A stretch of DNA of 64,000 bases from Plumapathes pennacea (lineage: Eukaryota; Cnidaria; Anthozoa; Antipatharia; Myriopathidae), in contig OZ038467.1 of NCBI GenBank assembly GCA_964036295.1, forward strand, positions 18,975,170-19,039,169. Direction: 5' to 3'. The notes beneath the pieces were generated by a model that worked only from the letters and a program-made list of their open reading frames with translations, did not search any database and had not been told where the DNA came from. Made by a program: the position numbers and the translations under genes. This document shows, piece by piece, positions 24,801-32,885 of the stretch. How positions within the stretch are numbered: the first letter of the stretch is position 1; each line of letters starts with the position of its first letter.

Positions 24801-25149
24801 GCAACAAAAGTAGACGATGTATTGTAAAATGAACTCTGGTATTCGTTCAATTTAACAAAAATATGAAGGTTCAGAAACCTGATCACCGAGTGTACTGCAG
24901 CCGGGCATAGTTCGATGTACATGTACGCGTTTCGTCATGTGCAGGTATTGCACAACGGTAGCGAAAATAATCATCAAAATAATACAAACTGTCCTGTGCA
25001 CAGCAGAGAAAAGCTCCAGAAATGGTATCAGGATAATTTAAAGAAAACACAGAGGGAAAAAAACCACCTTTAAACTCACCATCAGCAGCCAGTGCGGTAG
25101 ACGTGAACAGAAAAGTCCCACAAAACACTAAAAAACACAAACGCATCAT
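2918..25149 (-). CDS. Gene 2: secreted protein with five MAM domains (16 exons, 878 aa)
   Basis: Predicted secreted multi-MAM protein. The exons, 5' to 3', are 25149-25080, 22495-22364, 20568-20324, 19109-18980, 17873-17748, 16362-16100, 14561-14438, 13968-13840, 12216-11978, 11352-11208, 10513-10385, 9786-9539, 9022-8887, 6603-6472, 3578-3295 and 3022-2918. They sum to 2637 nt (878 codons plus stop) without a frame break. Residues 1-23 form a signal peptide. MAM domains lie at about 24-192, 193-363, 364-534, 535-705 and 706-878. Each is split A (phase 1-1), B (phase 1-0), C (phase 0-1), with the usual four cysteines: two in A, one in B (CMRF type) and one in C (GSC type). No membrane segment follows the last domain; the tail KAKRRRH ends at TGA. 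MAM domains are known adhesion modules of meprins, neuropilins and receptor phosphatases. The function here (extracellular adhesion or matrix) is inferred. Gene 2 is a tandem paralogue of the upstream gene 1. Confidence 0.88.
3152..3318 (-). repeat. Degenerate duplicate of the exon 15 donor region
   Basis: The end of exon 15 and the start of its intron (3318-3272) recur at 3200-3152 on the same strand: AGCTTGGTTTTTACCAG then GAACGTAT instead of GTACGTAT. The second copy has lost the GT donor. Confidence 0.6.
3295..3578 (-). CDS. Gene 2 exon 15: MAM5 part B, longest of its kind
   Basis: Residues 750-844. [37 protein letters not shown] and QGDKW. About 12 residues longer than most B exons because of an insertion ([17 protein letters not shown]). 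Ends GFHQ at a GTACGT donor. A mutated copy of this exon end lies 120 bp downstream in the intron. Confidence 0.9.
3762..5730. repeat. 18-bp/6-bp minisatellite (GGCACAAGGACAGGCAAA type)
   Basis: About 2 kb of purine/CA-rich tandem repeat in the last A-B intron of gene 2. Units are 18 bp, built from AAGCACA, AAGGACA and GCAAAG hexamer-like blocks. Because 18 is divisible by three and most frames lack stops, it yields ORFs of up to 668 codons that are pure repeat ([17 protein letters not shown] type) and are not genes. Confidence 0.95.
5731..6471. other. Intron sequence without recognised feature
   Basis: Remainder of the gene 2 intron between MAM5 A and B. Unique-looking sequence; no exon or structured repeat seen. 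Confidence 0.4.
6472..6603 (-). CDS. Gene 2 exon 14: MAM5 part A
   Basis: Residues 706-749. [26 protein letters not shown] and RTPSGNTGP. Donor GTTTGT. The following intron of 2.9 kb contains the 18-bp minisatellite at 3762-5730. Confidence 0.88.
6639..7938. repeat. Three tandem copies of an interspersed element
   Basis: Units begin ACTAGCGGGACCCCCGTAAA at 6639, 7056 and 7495. Units one and two (417 and 439 bp) are similar throughout and include GTGGCGGCCATCTTGGATTT and a (GGAC)n stretch before AAGTGGCTTAGCG. The third keeps its first 30 bp and its last 28 bp (about 7911-7938) but has a different interior. Confidence 0.75.
7939..8053. repeat. (TAA)n microsatellite
   Basis: About 115 bp of almost pure TAA repeat at the end of the third tandem element copy. 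Poly-Asn or poly-Leu ORFs here are artefacts. Confidence 0.95.
8316..8835 (+). repeat. Interspersed repeat, three copies in window
   Basis: Shares blocks with 21040-21770 (same orientation) and with 45440-45620 (inverted). Common blocks include TTGTACCAACACAATTTA, GGAGGACAAATA and CAAACTCTTATTTTGC. No coding capacity recognised. Confidence 0.65.
8887..9022 (-). CDS. Gene 2 exon 13: MAM4 part C
   Basis: Residues 661-705. [18 protein letters not shown] and TPGNC, then a linker of about 20 residues to MAM5. Phase 0-1, GTAAGA donor. Confidence 0.9.
9023..9538. other. Gene 2 intron, nothing recognised
   Basis: Intron between MAM4 B and C exons. Contains a short duplication (GCCATCGATTTAACACG at about 9042 and 9147); otherwise no feature seen. 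Confidence 0.4.
9539..9786 (-). CDS. Gene 2 exon 12: MAM4 part B
   Basis: Residues 578-660. [36 protein letters not shown] and NGTNYK (a possible N-glycosylation site). Phase 1-0, GTGAGA donor. Confidence 0.92.
10385..10513 (-). CDS. Gene 2 exon 11: MAM4 part A
   Basis: Residues 535-577. [36 protein letters not shown]. The phase-1 donor is GTTTGT, a pyrimidine at +3 as in the MAM5 A exon of this gene. Confidence 0.85.
10848..11161 (+). mobile_element. MITE of the CCAAT-rich TA family
   Basis: Terminal inverted repeats of GAGCSGTTTTCGGATG then RCTGTCGAAA flank about 310 bp, with TA on both sides (10846-10847 and 11162-11163). The interior has ACCAAAACCAAA tracts and repeated CCAAT/ATTGG pentamers. 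Other copies are at 15680-15993, 41348-41676, 14654-14956 and 13152-13417, with a decayed one at about 23975-24180. The TA duplication suggests Tc1/mariner-type mobilisation (inference). No transposase. Confidence 0.85.
11208..11352 (-). CDS. Gene 2 exon 10: MAM3 part C plus linker
   Basis: Residues 487-534. [19 protein letters not shown], then EKCP and a long Thr/Lys/Gln-containing linker to MAM4. The acceptor lies directly against a tandem repeat that fills most of the intron. Phase 0-1, GTAACG donor. Confidence 0.87.
11365..11895. repeat. ~42-bp minisatellite abutting the MAM3 exon C acceptor of gene 2
   Basis: Imperfect units built on AAGCAATACGAGGACAAG and ACACGAGTTGTAACG fill nearly the whole B-C intron. 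ORFs on both strands are repeat artefacts. Confidence 0.9.
11978..12216 (-). CDS. Gene 2 exon 9: MAM3 part B
   Basis: Residues 407-486. [35 protein letters not shown] and GNHGNKW, ending [11 protein letters not shown]. The extra cysteine near the end is also present at the same place in MAM3 of gene 1. Phase 1-0, GTAAAG donor. Confidence 0.92.
12312..12745. mobile_element. Interspersed element with CCCTGTTCCAGAG blocks
   Basis: Bounded by GGGGAGGGGCACTCCCTT and an inverted GGGGAGTGCCCCCCACC. Contains repeated TACCCTGTTCCAGA motifs. A close relative lies at 56640-57010, and related GACCCTATTTCAGACC blocks occur at 26040-26340 and 42400-42665. Confidence 0.6.
12828..12867 (+). repeat. Poly-T tract
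   Basis: About 40 T in a row. Similar homopolymer runs occur at 26925-26960 (T), 50850-50880 (A) and 62444-62474 (A). Confidence 0.9.
13023..13560 (-). mobile_element. Foldback-family repeat split by a MITE
   Basis: 13023-13151 and 13418-13560 together match the left half of the 49640-50062 foldback element. The junction (GGCATTTATA / TGTCTCTGG) corresponds to an uninterrupted GGTATTTATGTCTCTGG there. The intervening 13152-13417 is a CCAAT-type TA MITE. Confidence 0.7.
13152..13417 (+). mobile_element. CCAAT-type MITE nested in a foldback repeat
   Basis: Degenerate inverted ends GCCGTTTTCACATGAATGTC and GACAGTCATCCGAAAAGC surround ACCAAAACC-like tracts and CCAATCA motifs. Inserted at a TA in the older repeat. 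Confidence 0.7.
13840..13968 (-). CDS. Gene 2 exon 8: MAM3 part A
   Basis: Residues 364-406. [23 protein letters not shown] and TTPSSGTGP. Phase 1-1, GTACGC donor. Confidence 0.88.
14438..14561 (-). CDS. Gene 2 exon 7: MAM2 part C
   Basis: Residues 323-363. [20 protein letters not shown] and TDGDCC. The doubled cysteine is shared with MAM2 of gene 1. The phase-1 donor is GTCTGT, a weak match at position +3, so the exact 3' border is less certain, although the frame requires it. Confidence 0.78.
14654..14956 (-). mobile_element. CCAAT-type MITE
   Basis: Inverted ends GAGCGCTTTTCGGATGACTG and its complement, about 300 bp, interior ACCAAAACCAAAGCAATCAC. Located in the MAM2 B-C intron of gene 2. 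Confidence 0.8.
15054..15317 (+). mobile_element. MITE with CTACAAT...ATTGTAG ends
   Basis: Inverted ends of about 28 bp (CTACAATTCTGGCCAAAAG then GTGTCCCAC). A second copy is at 19759-20012. It sits inside an AT-rich repeat whose flanks (14990-15050 and 15540-15678) carry GAAATAGCGGGGTTCGA, so it is nested. Confidence 0.8.
15680..15993 (-). mobile_element. CCAAT-type MITE, well preserved
   Basis: Ends GAGCCGTTTTCGGATGACTG and its inverted partner, with TA flanks at 15678-15679 and 15994-15995. Nearly the reverse complement of the 10848 copy. Confidence 0.85.
16100..16362 (-). CDS. Gene 2 exon 6: MAM2 part B with extra cysteines
   Basis: Residues 235-322. [15 protein letters not shown], then [21 protein letters not shown] and GNQGQTW, ending SSQCYR. 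Besides the canonical cysteine it has one extra in MCGTRC and one in SQCYR. The same two occur in MAM2 of gene 1. Phase 1-0, GTAAGG donor. Confidence 0.88.
16420..16700. repeat. Large palindrome of two foldback arms
   Basis: Two arms of about 130 bp in inverted orientation meet at about 16553 with almost no spacer. The arms hold GGGAGTCGAAACGTC and CACCAACAACAGTCTTCC. Transcribed, it would fold into one long hairpin. It begins about 60 bp 5' (in transcript sense) of the gene 2 exon 6 acceptor. Confidence 0.85.
17748..17873 (-). CDS. Gene 2 exon 5: MAM2 part A, divergent
   Basis: Residues 193-234. [15 protein letters not shown] and ALDW keep both cysteines. The usual TPSxxTGP stretch is replaced by [15 protein letters not shown]. 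Normal acceptor and GTAAGT donor, phase 1-1. Confidence 0.85.
18039..18299 (+). repeat. Interspersed repeat (GGCCCTCTCAGCC family)
   Basis: Begins near GGCCTTCTCAGCCTTTTCAA and ends near GGCGCGCAAAGGACTGTGG. Other copies are at 22640-22897 and 46403-46680. All three contain AAAATGGCGGA. Confidence 0.7.
18470..18700 (+). mobile_element. Half of a foldback-family element
   Basis: Matches the right half of the 49640-50062 element, from the central spacer through the CTGAAGATGACTTCCGCTCA arm to TTCAAACCATTTGCCAAC. Contains the best-preserved + strand hammerhead-like fold at 18564-18608. Confidence 0.75.
18564..18608 (+). ncRNA. Hammerhead-like fold in a foldback arm
   Basis: Order on this strand: UGACU, CUGAAGA, one U, a stem II of 7 pairs (GACUUCC / GGUAGUC, one mismatch, loop GCUCA), GAA, AC-GU, C, AGUCA. 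UGACU pairs with AGUCA (stem I) and AC-GU can form a two-pair stem III. This is hammerhead topology with one unusual U between the core A9 and stem II. Self-cleavage is unproven and the very short stem III argues against strong monomer activity. Confidence 0.35.
18980..19109 (-). CDS. Gene 2 exon 4: MAM1 part C
   Basis: Residues 150-192. [19 protein letters not shown] followed by ISFVPGSC gives the last strands and the fourth cysteine. A short polar linker rich in Ser follows. Phase 0 in, phase 1 out, GTGAGA donor. Confidence 0.9.
19759..20012 (+). mobile_element. MITE with CTACAAT...ATTGTAG ends, copy 2
   Basis: Ends CTACAATCCTGGTCAAAAG and its inverted complement. The interior resembles the 15054 copy (GACTGAGTGTGCTCAAAGTG). 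Confidence 0.85.
20324..20568 (-). CDS. Gene 2 exon 3: MAM1 part B
   Basis: Residues 68-149. Starts [18 protein letters not shown] and contains [16 protein letters not shown] and NKGRDW, the middle of the MAM beta-sandwich. Acceptor TTTACAG, donor GTAAGT after SYV (phase 0). Confidence 0.92.
21040..21800 (+). repeat. Interspersed repeat, copy related to 8316-8835
   Basis: Shares AAGAGGGTTTCCGCTGTAAA, ACCAACACAATTTA and CAAACTCTTATTTTGCA with the 8.3-kb copy. A poly-A tract of about 20 nt lies inside at about 21322. Confidence 0.65.
21846..22317. mobile_element. Two abutting palindromic MITEs
   Basis: Two copies of about 237 bp (21846-22083 and 22082-22317) touch at GGCTTTAAGCC. Each is itself an inverted repeat with ends AAAGCCTGGTTTCCATATAA and arms containing CGTCTCTGACGTAAGGATCG. 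Confidence 0.85.
22364..22495 (-). CDS. Gene 2 exon 2: MAM1 part A
   Basis: Residues 24-67. Starts [12 protein letters not shown], contains DQFDW and RTPSSGTGP, the usual first third of a MAM domain with both N-terminal cysteines. Acceptor CAG at the high end, GTGAGT donor at the low end, phase 1-1. Confidence 0.92.
22640..22897 (+). repeat. Interspersed repeat (GGCCCTCTCAGCC family), copy 2
   Basis: Close to 18039-18299: GGGCCCTCTCAGCCTTTTCA through GGCGCGCAAAGGACTGTGG. Confidence 0.7.
23057..23265. mobile_element. MITE, AACCCTTTCACT family
   Basis: About 200 bp between inverted ends AACCCTTTCACTNCCAAG and CTTGGGAGTGAAAGGGTT type. This is the commonest dispersed repeat here. Other copies: 14090-14290, 17228-17420, 23325-23492, 31099-31290, 44342-44545, 46193-46403, 58868-59062 and 63383-63594, with fragments near 10570-10745 and 36280-36400. 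Confidence 0.75.
24190..25079. other. Gene 2 first intron, 5' part: nothing recognised
   Basis: Unique-looking AT-rich sequence 3' of the signal-peptide exon. No exon with MAM or EGF character seen. Confidence 0.4.
25080..25149 (-). CDS. Gene 2 exon 1: signal peptide
   Basis: Encodes 23 residues ([13 protein letters not shown], then [10 protein letters not shown]) with a hydrophobic core and an ALA-type cleavage site. It ends in phase 1 at a GTGAGT donor and so fits the A exon at 22495. Two adjacent ATGs (25149 and 25146) are both possible starts; the longer form is annotated. Confidence 0.85.
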
Positions 25150-25244
25150 GTTCGGCGTTAAAGTCTCGCAAACTCCCGTTTCTCTGTCACTCCTTACTCC
25201 CGCGCGCGATGCTACAAGTGTACACCCTAACTTCACTGTCCAAA

Positions 25245-25252
25245 CTTTTAAA
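25245..25252 (-). promoter_or_regulatory. Possible TATA-like element of gene 2
   Basis: TTTAAAAG on the minus strand about 95 nt upstream of the gene 2 ATG. Suggestive spacing only; the transcription start is unknown. Confidence 0.2.
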
Positions 25253-25259
25253 CTTTCAG

Positions 25260-26909
25260 TGGAATCTCAAAAATGAAAACACCCGTCAGGATTTTCTTTC
25301 AAGAAACGAAATACGCTCAATTAAATTGTGCAGTGTTCGTCTCGTCGCCACAGGACGTAAGCTGGAAAGCCTGTTGGACATTGATTAACAACAGTGGTTC
25401 ATGAGGTTTTCCTGCGCGCATGAAAAACAAATTGACAGAAGCAATTTTCAATGTAAGCGCGGGGTAGTTTTACCAACACGCGATGTATTTCTGCGTTTTC
25501 TAAGTGAAAAGTAATTTATCAACACTTTTCAACACGCGACACACGGAAAATGTTTTATCAGTTTAATTTAAAATGTATTATTTAAAAATGTAATAAATCA
25601 ACAAATCTCCACCCCAAGCCTAGCAGGGGTTTTCGTCGGCCTTGCTCCGCCGGCATGCTAAGACACGTAACTCACAACATTCCAAACCCACGTTGTTCTA
25701 GAAACGCGCGTTAAGAAAGTTAAACGGCAAGCAATGACTCTATACGGGTTGTTGAGAAGTACCGCGAGAAAACAAACACAAGCAACGAAACATATAACTT
25801 CCTACTGTGCAGAAAATGTGTATGTGTACTTTTCTTTTCAGAGGAAGTCCTTCACAATATCTTAAAGCTTCCATAAAATATGACAGCTTAATCCATGGCT
25901 TATTCATCGCCTATTACGTTCCGTCAAACAAGGCTCCATCAATGGTGCAGAATTGTCTAGAACTCAAGGGAAACTGCAGATACGTGTCGCCGGTGATAGA
26001 TCCGAGCCATTATTTGAATTTTTTCGACATCTGGTTATTCAGTCAGTTTCAGTGGTACGGAAATACTAACAAAAAGTGCAATTTTAACCGTTTTGAGACA
26101 AAAATTTGCAACTTTCGACCCTAATTTAGCCCAAAATGTGCAGTTTTCGACCCTATTTCAGACCAAAATGTGCGATTTTCGACCCTTTCAGACCAAATAT
26201 CAAAATCTCCGACCCTATTCCAGACCAAAGGCTCAAAATCGAAACCCCATTTCAGACTAAAAACGCTGAAAATGATACCCTTTGGGGCGGCACATGACTT
26301 ATATAAAGGAGCCCCCCCCCCCCCCCCCCCTCCCCTCCCCCCGATACTAACAAAAGAATCTGTCGCTAATACGCGGCAGAACAAAAAGCAACAAAGATGG
26401 TGAAAAAATAATAGTCCACGCAGGTTTCCGTGGGAAGCAAATACCTTACAACGTATCTGCGTTTGCTTAGCCTGGGTGTTGTGAGTTAAAAATCGACCAT
26501 GAAAGGAATCCAAGAGTCGCGCAAGTAAAATATCATTCACGGATTTAAAGTCTTTAAAACTAATAATTTCTAGCCAGTAATAAAAAATATCGTAATATGT
26601 GAATCGTTACAGCACGACCTCGTTTACACGGATCCTGGCATAACCTTGTAACATGAAAAAGTGTAAATGCCAATCTGACACTTATAATGTATCAGGTTGA
26701 TGTGGAGAAGCTTAACTTTGGTGTTCCGACAAGGGACTGGCATTGCATTATATATAAGTGTGAATAAATGTTACAGCTTTTTACTTGGTAGTAAATTATC
26801 CCATTTTCAAGCAAATAGACGAGATCTCAGACCGAGAAATTTTTTCACCTATCCCCTTTTCAATCATATGTACGAGAACTCAGATCGAGTGTTTTTTCTT
26901 TTTCTTTTC

Positions 26910-26960
<51 letters not shown>

Positions 26961-28020
26961 CCTAAATATGCATTAAGATAAATCTCGCAGTGTTTCGGGC
27001 CTTTACTTTGCACATTTTAGGCTAAAAAAATATTACGTATTAAAACCCGAAGTCGATTCTCTGCGCGGCAAACGACAGAGAATACGTTCGCGTAAACGAG
27101 AAAACTAAAAAAAACATCAATAAAACGCGCTCCTCTTAGGAAAATAATCTAGATCATTAGGGTGCTGCTAAGAAGTTTGAAAAATATTATATTTGTCGAT
27201 CAATTTATGTTAGGAGGCCATTTGAATGCACTTTACTTAGAATTTGTGCCAGTGCCCTGTTTCATCTTGTTGCTGTTAAATTAGAGAATTTCTTTCACAT
27301 GAAGGCGGTTTTGCCTGACAACTGCCCGATAACTGATCAACAATAGGTCAAGTTCATAGCTTAAGTTGCCAACGTCTAGCAAGCGGACACTTAGGAGACA
27401 CTTGTATTCTTGTTCATTGTTTAACATTCCCATCAAACCCCGTTGAAAGGAACACAGCTAAAGCGGTGTCCTAATTAACGAGATTGTAGTTCAAACAACA
27501 GCACGCAGGAATTGTGCCGGGAAAATGCGCTGTTTAGGAAGGTATTCGTACTCTAAAGAGGTGTCCGTACTATGAAGAGGTGTCTGCACTGTAACGAGGT
27601 GTCCCGTACTATAGCGAGATGTCGCCATATCTGCCTGTATTACTACAGAACAAACTTTGAGCATGAAAATAAACTCCAGGCACGAAGTACTGATTTTATG
27701 GTCGACCTTAGTTGCAAGAATGTGTTCTTGATCCATGTAAGTTCGTTGTTAACAATCCAACCATACATTTCTCAGTATCCTCACATATAGATCTGCGTAA
27801 TTAAAAAACCAAGCCCTGACGTACAGAAAATGATCGATGATTTATACAGACCTTGCCTACAGCTGCTTTCACAGAAAGCGCGCGTACTCTATTTACGTAT
27901 GATTTTCTTTTCTAAATCGCCGATACGAAGCTCGCTGATACTGTAGACGCAATGGATACGCCAGAAATTGCCAGTAAGCAAGCCTCGAACAGCTGGATGT
28001 GTGCACGGTGACCTCATGTG
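25260..28020. other. Intergenic region between the paralogues, gene 2-proximal part
   Basis: Probable upstream region of gene 2. Contains CCCTATTTCAGACC-type minisatellite at 26040-26340 and a poly-T tract at 26925-26960. No coding feature seen. Confidence 0.45.
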
Positions 28021-28028
28021 TTTAAAAA

Positions 28029-28330
28029 GACACGCTATTCACGAAAACAAAACGACTAGACTCTAGAAAGCACCTTGAGCTCATTGGGCCAATTGAATAA
28101 AACAATTACAAATGAGAAGTTGGGCCAATTAACACTTTCAACCTAAAACCACGACCAAATGCTGTTACAGCTATGCATAGACACGTAATTCACGAAAACA
28201 AAACGACTAGACTCTAGAAAGCACTTTAGGGTTCATAAGGCCAAATTGAATAAAACAATTACAAATGAGAAGTTGGGCCAATTTACACTGAAACAACTTT
28301 CAATATGAAACCCATGGCCAAATACTGTTA
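28029..28330. repeat. 151-bp tandem duplication
   Basis: CACGAAAACAAAACGACTAG and about 130 following bases occur twice with a 151-bp offset (28040 and 28191). A related sequence with CCATGGCCAAA and AAATACACGTG lies at 36700-36860. Confidence 0.7.
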
Positions 28331-28639
28331 CAACTATACATTTGAGACTTGTGTCCATAACATTTAAAGGCTTTCATCAGACTAAAGTCCGCTTTTGGTG
28401 TTGTTAGAATAATGGTCCATCTTGCAAAATACACGTGTACTAAAATGTTTATTAAATTAAATGTGAATCCAGAAGCCGACCAGACAAAGCAGCAGCTCCG
28501 ACGGATCCGTATTTGCATACATTGCGTCAAAGGGCAATACTTTATGTTGTCATTTTTTCCTCAACTTTGTGCCTTCAGAGCCAAATATGCATGTGATCTT
28601 GGTTCATTGGTGCTAGTTTTTCCCTTGTAGAGCCTTGTT

Positions 28640-30410
28640 ACATTCAGACCCATCGTTAATGTAGTCATCCTGTTACACGGAGCAGGATTATCCTGAGTAG
28701 ACCGTGCTGGCAATTTATTTCATCGATATACATATTCCTATTGTATTACCATTACTGCCAATGGAATTATAAGTAACGCCGTTGACTGATAAATAAGTAA
28801 TATGTGTTTGGATAACTGTTTCTAGAATGTTCTTCAAACTTCTGCTATAATATGTGCCTGGTTTCCATCGAATAACACGGTTTTAAGTTGCCGGATTATC
28901 ACAAAGCAGAAATCGTCTAACCTACCCGTGCATACACAATTCGAAAATGAGTTCTTCTTAAATGAGTTTAGTCAGCTTTCGAGAACTCTCAGTGCACTCA
29001 CTGTACCAAATATTAATAAGCCTAAATATAAACAACTTTGCTGAGTGTCCACCTATCGACCTTCCCCGGCAAATCGGGATTTAAATTGTAGGGGAAACTT
29101 TAGCGAGTGGGGTGTCTTAATTTTGAAATCTGGAGGCCCTGAAACACCATTTCCAGCACACTCAGACGAACTAGTATTCTGTCAAAAGCCTTGGTAAATT
29201 AATCGTCATTTTTAGGCTTATTTTCCATAAAATCGCTCAAAAAATATGCACAATGCAATCCCGCTGACAGTTTGCAGGCTATAAAAGAGTGCACGGTGGC
29301 TGATTTTAAGTGGGTATAATTCTGTAGACCATGAAAATTGCCGTGACAACAACAAGAAATACATAAGCAGTGCTGGGAGAAAAGCATCGAAAAATTGTCG
29401 TATGACAAGTATCATCGGGATTCGAGATTTTCAAGCAAAAATCGGGATAATTCCGACGAAATCAGGATGGTCGTTCACTGTCTTTGTCAAATAATGACCT
29501 CGACTACTGCGTTTACAGAAACATGACCGTGTGCAAGGCGCGCGCACAAAACGTGCAGTGAAATTTTAAAAACTGGAAACAACAATATTATGACAATTAT
29601 TTGCAGCTTACCGTGTGTTCTGCTCACGTGTCATGCCAAGAACTGCCAAGGCTCTCTCCACGGTCCAGACTCTCATTCCTGGTGCTCTGTGCATCCCATC
29701 AAATATTCATAGTCCTTGCCACGGTTTCCTTCCGTTGTCCTGTCGGGTATCAACGCAACGGCTCGCATAAGTCGAATAATTCAACAGAAGTCACTGAGTC
29801 ACGTGTGATAACTTCTCAGTGAAAGTGCAGGTTTTTTAGGCCGCGTACCGTAAAAATGGACCTTTTCATTAAACAACTATCCCTTTAACTCTGACTCTTT
29901 CGTATTTTTTCCCTCTTTGATGTCTGGTAGTGCCACAAGAACGCAAAAAGCCGCTCCTCGACTCATTGTTCGCTGACCCGCCATTTTGATTTTGTGTTGG
30001 TGACTGCTGGATTCAGCGCAGGCTCAACTAGCAAAGACAGACTGAGGGACGGGTGGGTGAGTGGAAATTAATTGGGCACAAACAAACTGAAAGCACCAAA
30101 TGATTCTATTCATATCATCCCTGAAAATTTTCTCAACTAAAGACTTGAAATGAGATAGTCAAGTAACGGCTTAGCTACTGATTTCCGGATCAGACTCAAT
30201 AATTGATTGTGTCGCAGTTCTTTGAGTAGGGTCGACAAAATCTGATATGTATTAAAAGGCCCAGAATAACCGTAACCGCTATGCATATCACAGCACCTGA
30301 CAAGTACCATAAATTTAGACTCCATAACCCACGCACTGCGTGGATGGAAATTTTGCTTTTTGCTAAATTTTTGGCAAAGGCGTTTTAGTGAGGTTTTCAA
30401 GGTCGAGTGG
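28640..30410. other. Intergenic, nothing recognised
   Basis: No exon, RNA gene or clear repeat identified. Short ORFs show no family resemblance. Confidence 0.4.
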
Positions 30411-30414
30411 GTGT

Positions 30415-30593
30415 GTTCGATTGGTCTATTCAACGTTTTGCTTGTTCTCAGGGAGATTTAGATTTTTTTTTAAACCTCTATGTGCTTGCATTTTGAGCAA
30501 TTCCCCGACTCATCCTAACCCTAATCATCTCCAAACCAATAAATTTTACCGATCAGCGGCGCTATTCCTATTCCGGAATACACCAAATCGAAC
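30415..30593 (+). mobile_element. MITE with GTTCGATTGG ends
   Basis: Shares inverted ends GTTCGATTGGTCTATTC... and ...ATTCCGGAATACACCAAATCGAAC with the better copy at 57591-57789. Confidence 0.65.
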
Positions 30594-31974
30594 TCGCCTT
30601 CTGATTGTTCTACACGAAAATTACTTTCATACGCACAGGATTTACGCGGCATGAAATCAGTGCAGCACACATGTTATGACTATTAGTCATTACATTGTCA
30701 GTGGCAAGGCCGTACGCTTCTACTCAGAAATTGAATGACTTCGAACGGCTCCTTTTACTCCAGTGCGCTTAGGGCCACAGTATACCTAAATTGAAAAAGC
30801 TGTCTCATTTTTGTCTGGGCTAGAGAGGACGTTTTCTCGTCTTGCCTTTCTTGCAATTCTTGCGCACCGTTCCAGCGGAGAGCGTATTAAAGAGGATGGA
30901 ATCAAAGCAATTTCCGGGACTCCTGCCCTGCACCAAAGGAAACAACGAAACTAGCAATTGAAATTAATTGACTCCCTTCACAGCAGGCTTTATCCATCCA
31001 AGGTCACCCAAATATAGAACTTCGTGAATAACTGATCAAAAAACTACCTCACTCGGGTATTAGTTTTACTAGAGGAGCTGTGGATGTTTGGCTTCAGCCA
31101 ACCCTTTCACTCTCAAGAGTGATCAACTTCAATTTTCTCCCTCAGTTTCTCACCAAGGATATATAATACAGTAAGGAGAACTTGGCTTTTGATACCTTCC
31201 TCAGATGACAGCTAATTAAACTATCAGCTCTCTCTATATCACCCATACATTTTATTTTTAAAAGGTTGCGAGAATCTGCCGTTTTAACCCAAATTCCGAA
31301 AGAACTGCTCCACAGAATTGTTTTCGATCTTTTTTCTTCAAAATACAGATCTTACATAAAGAAACATACTAGAAATACGATATTCGCAGATAATCCCACG
31401 CCCATGTAATCGGTTTTATTTATAATTATATCTATATCTATAGTAATTCCTGTTTGAAGAAATTGAATAACCGTTATCCAGTTTATAATTAGGCGTTAGT
31501 TGAAGGAAAACTACACCGACATGAAGTAACCGGGAACGGATGATGCGTACCCCTTTTGCGTGTAGAGAAGCGGTGCAGCATTGTGGTTTTCCCTTTTTTT
31601 TGGTGTCGTTTTTCCCAACCGATGGAGCGGATCATCTCTCTCTTAACGGCCTGGGGCGATAGCATTACCATATTCAAAATATAAACCTTTATAACTCGAA
31701 GGCGCAGCGTTAAAAAGCAGACTTATTCTAATAGTCAACATATTTCCGTCATGTAGATTCGATTGTAGATATATCATTTTTGGGCTTATGTGCACTTTAA
31801 GCTTGAGTTAAGCACTTTAAGCGGAGTTTTGTCGTCCCGTATCAAGAAACTTAATGTATCCGTGATGAAGCAATTTACAGATATACTGAAGATCAGAGAC
31901 CTCGTACTTCTACAAACCAATAATCAAGGCTTGATCGAACACGCTCAGAGAATGCTTTTAATTCACTTCAGTGA

Positions 31975-32195
31975 AGGTTGAAGAGGTGACGGAGGAGCAC
32001 GACTTTTGAAGAGGAAGATGAGAAGTGAAGAGGAGGAGAAGTGAAGAGGAAGAGAAGTGAAGAGGAAGATGAGAAGTGAAGAGGAAGAGAAGTGAAGAGG
32101 AGGAGAAGTGAAGAGGAAGATGAGAAGTGAAGAGGAAGAGAAGTGAAGAGGAGGAGAAGTGAAGAGGAAGATGAGAAGTGAAGAGGAGGAGAAGC
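31975..32195. repeat. Purine-rich minisatellite (GAAGTGAAGAGGA)
   Basis: Units AGAAGTGAAGAGGAGG and AGAAGTGAAGAGGAAGATG alternate. All ORFs across it are repeat artefacts. Confidence 0.9.
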
Positions 32196-32885
32196 ACGGG
32201 TGATAAAGAAGAGAACCGAGGAGCATGAACAGCCAATCAGTTGCCATAACACAAGCGATGTTATCAGACAGACAGACAGACAGACAAGTTTATTAGAGCG
32301 CCTTGTTACGGGTGACGCACATAGGCAGTATCCTCTATAATATTCTGGGGCTTAAGTGCTAGTGTTTATGAGCTGTTGTATAATTTTAAAACATTCATAG
32401 ATATATTGTGCTGTTTGTGCCGTGCATTTTCCTGGTGCTATCAGTTTTTTTAAATTGTACTCCCTTTTTCTTTGTATATGGTACATGCAATTAGGAAATG
32501 TTCTCGTCCTCCATCTGTCGGCATTGGGGGCATGTCCTTAATTCAGGGCTTACATAGTTTTTTGTTGTATCGTCCGCGTTCGATTTCTAATATATGATCA
32601 CTTATTCTTAGTTTTGTCAAGGCTCTGCGGTGCTCGGTGTTCCGTGTACAACTGTTAGGTAGTTTTCAAATTTGAATTCCGTTTTAAATTCGCGGTAGGT
32701 TCTTAGTTCGTTTTTTCTTACGGATCTATCATCATCATTGAAAAGGCTTGATCTCCAGTCTCGTAATTCTATATCTGCTAGTCTTTGGTGTATGTCTCTG
32801 TGTAATGCTTTAATCTCGGGTATGTTTGCTCGACTGATAGTTTGTTTGTATTCCCATAAAAAAAAACCGAAGCCAATTTTAAATA

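Noticed and set aside
31958-32252. Ser/Leu/Phe-rich minus-strand ORFs
   Set aside because: Purine-rich minisatellite translated in three frames.
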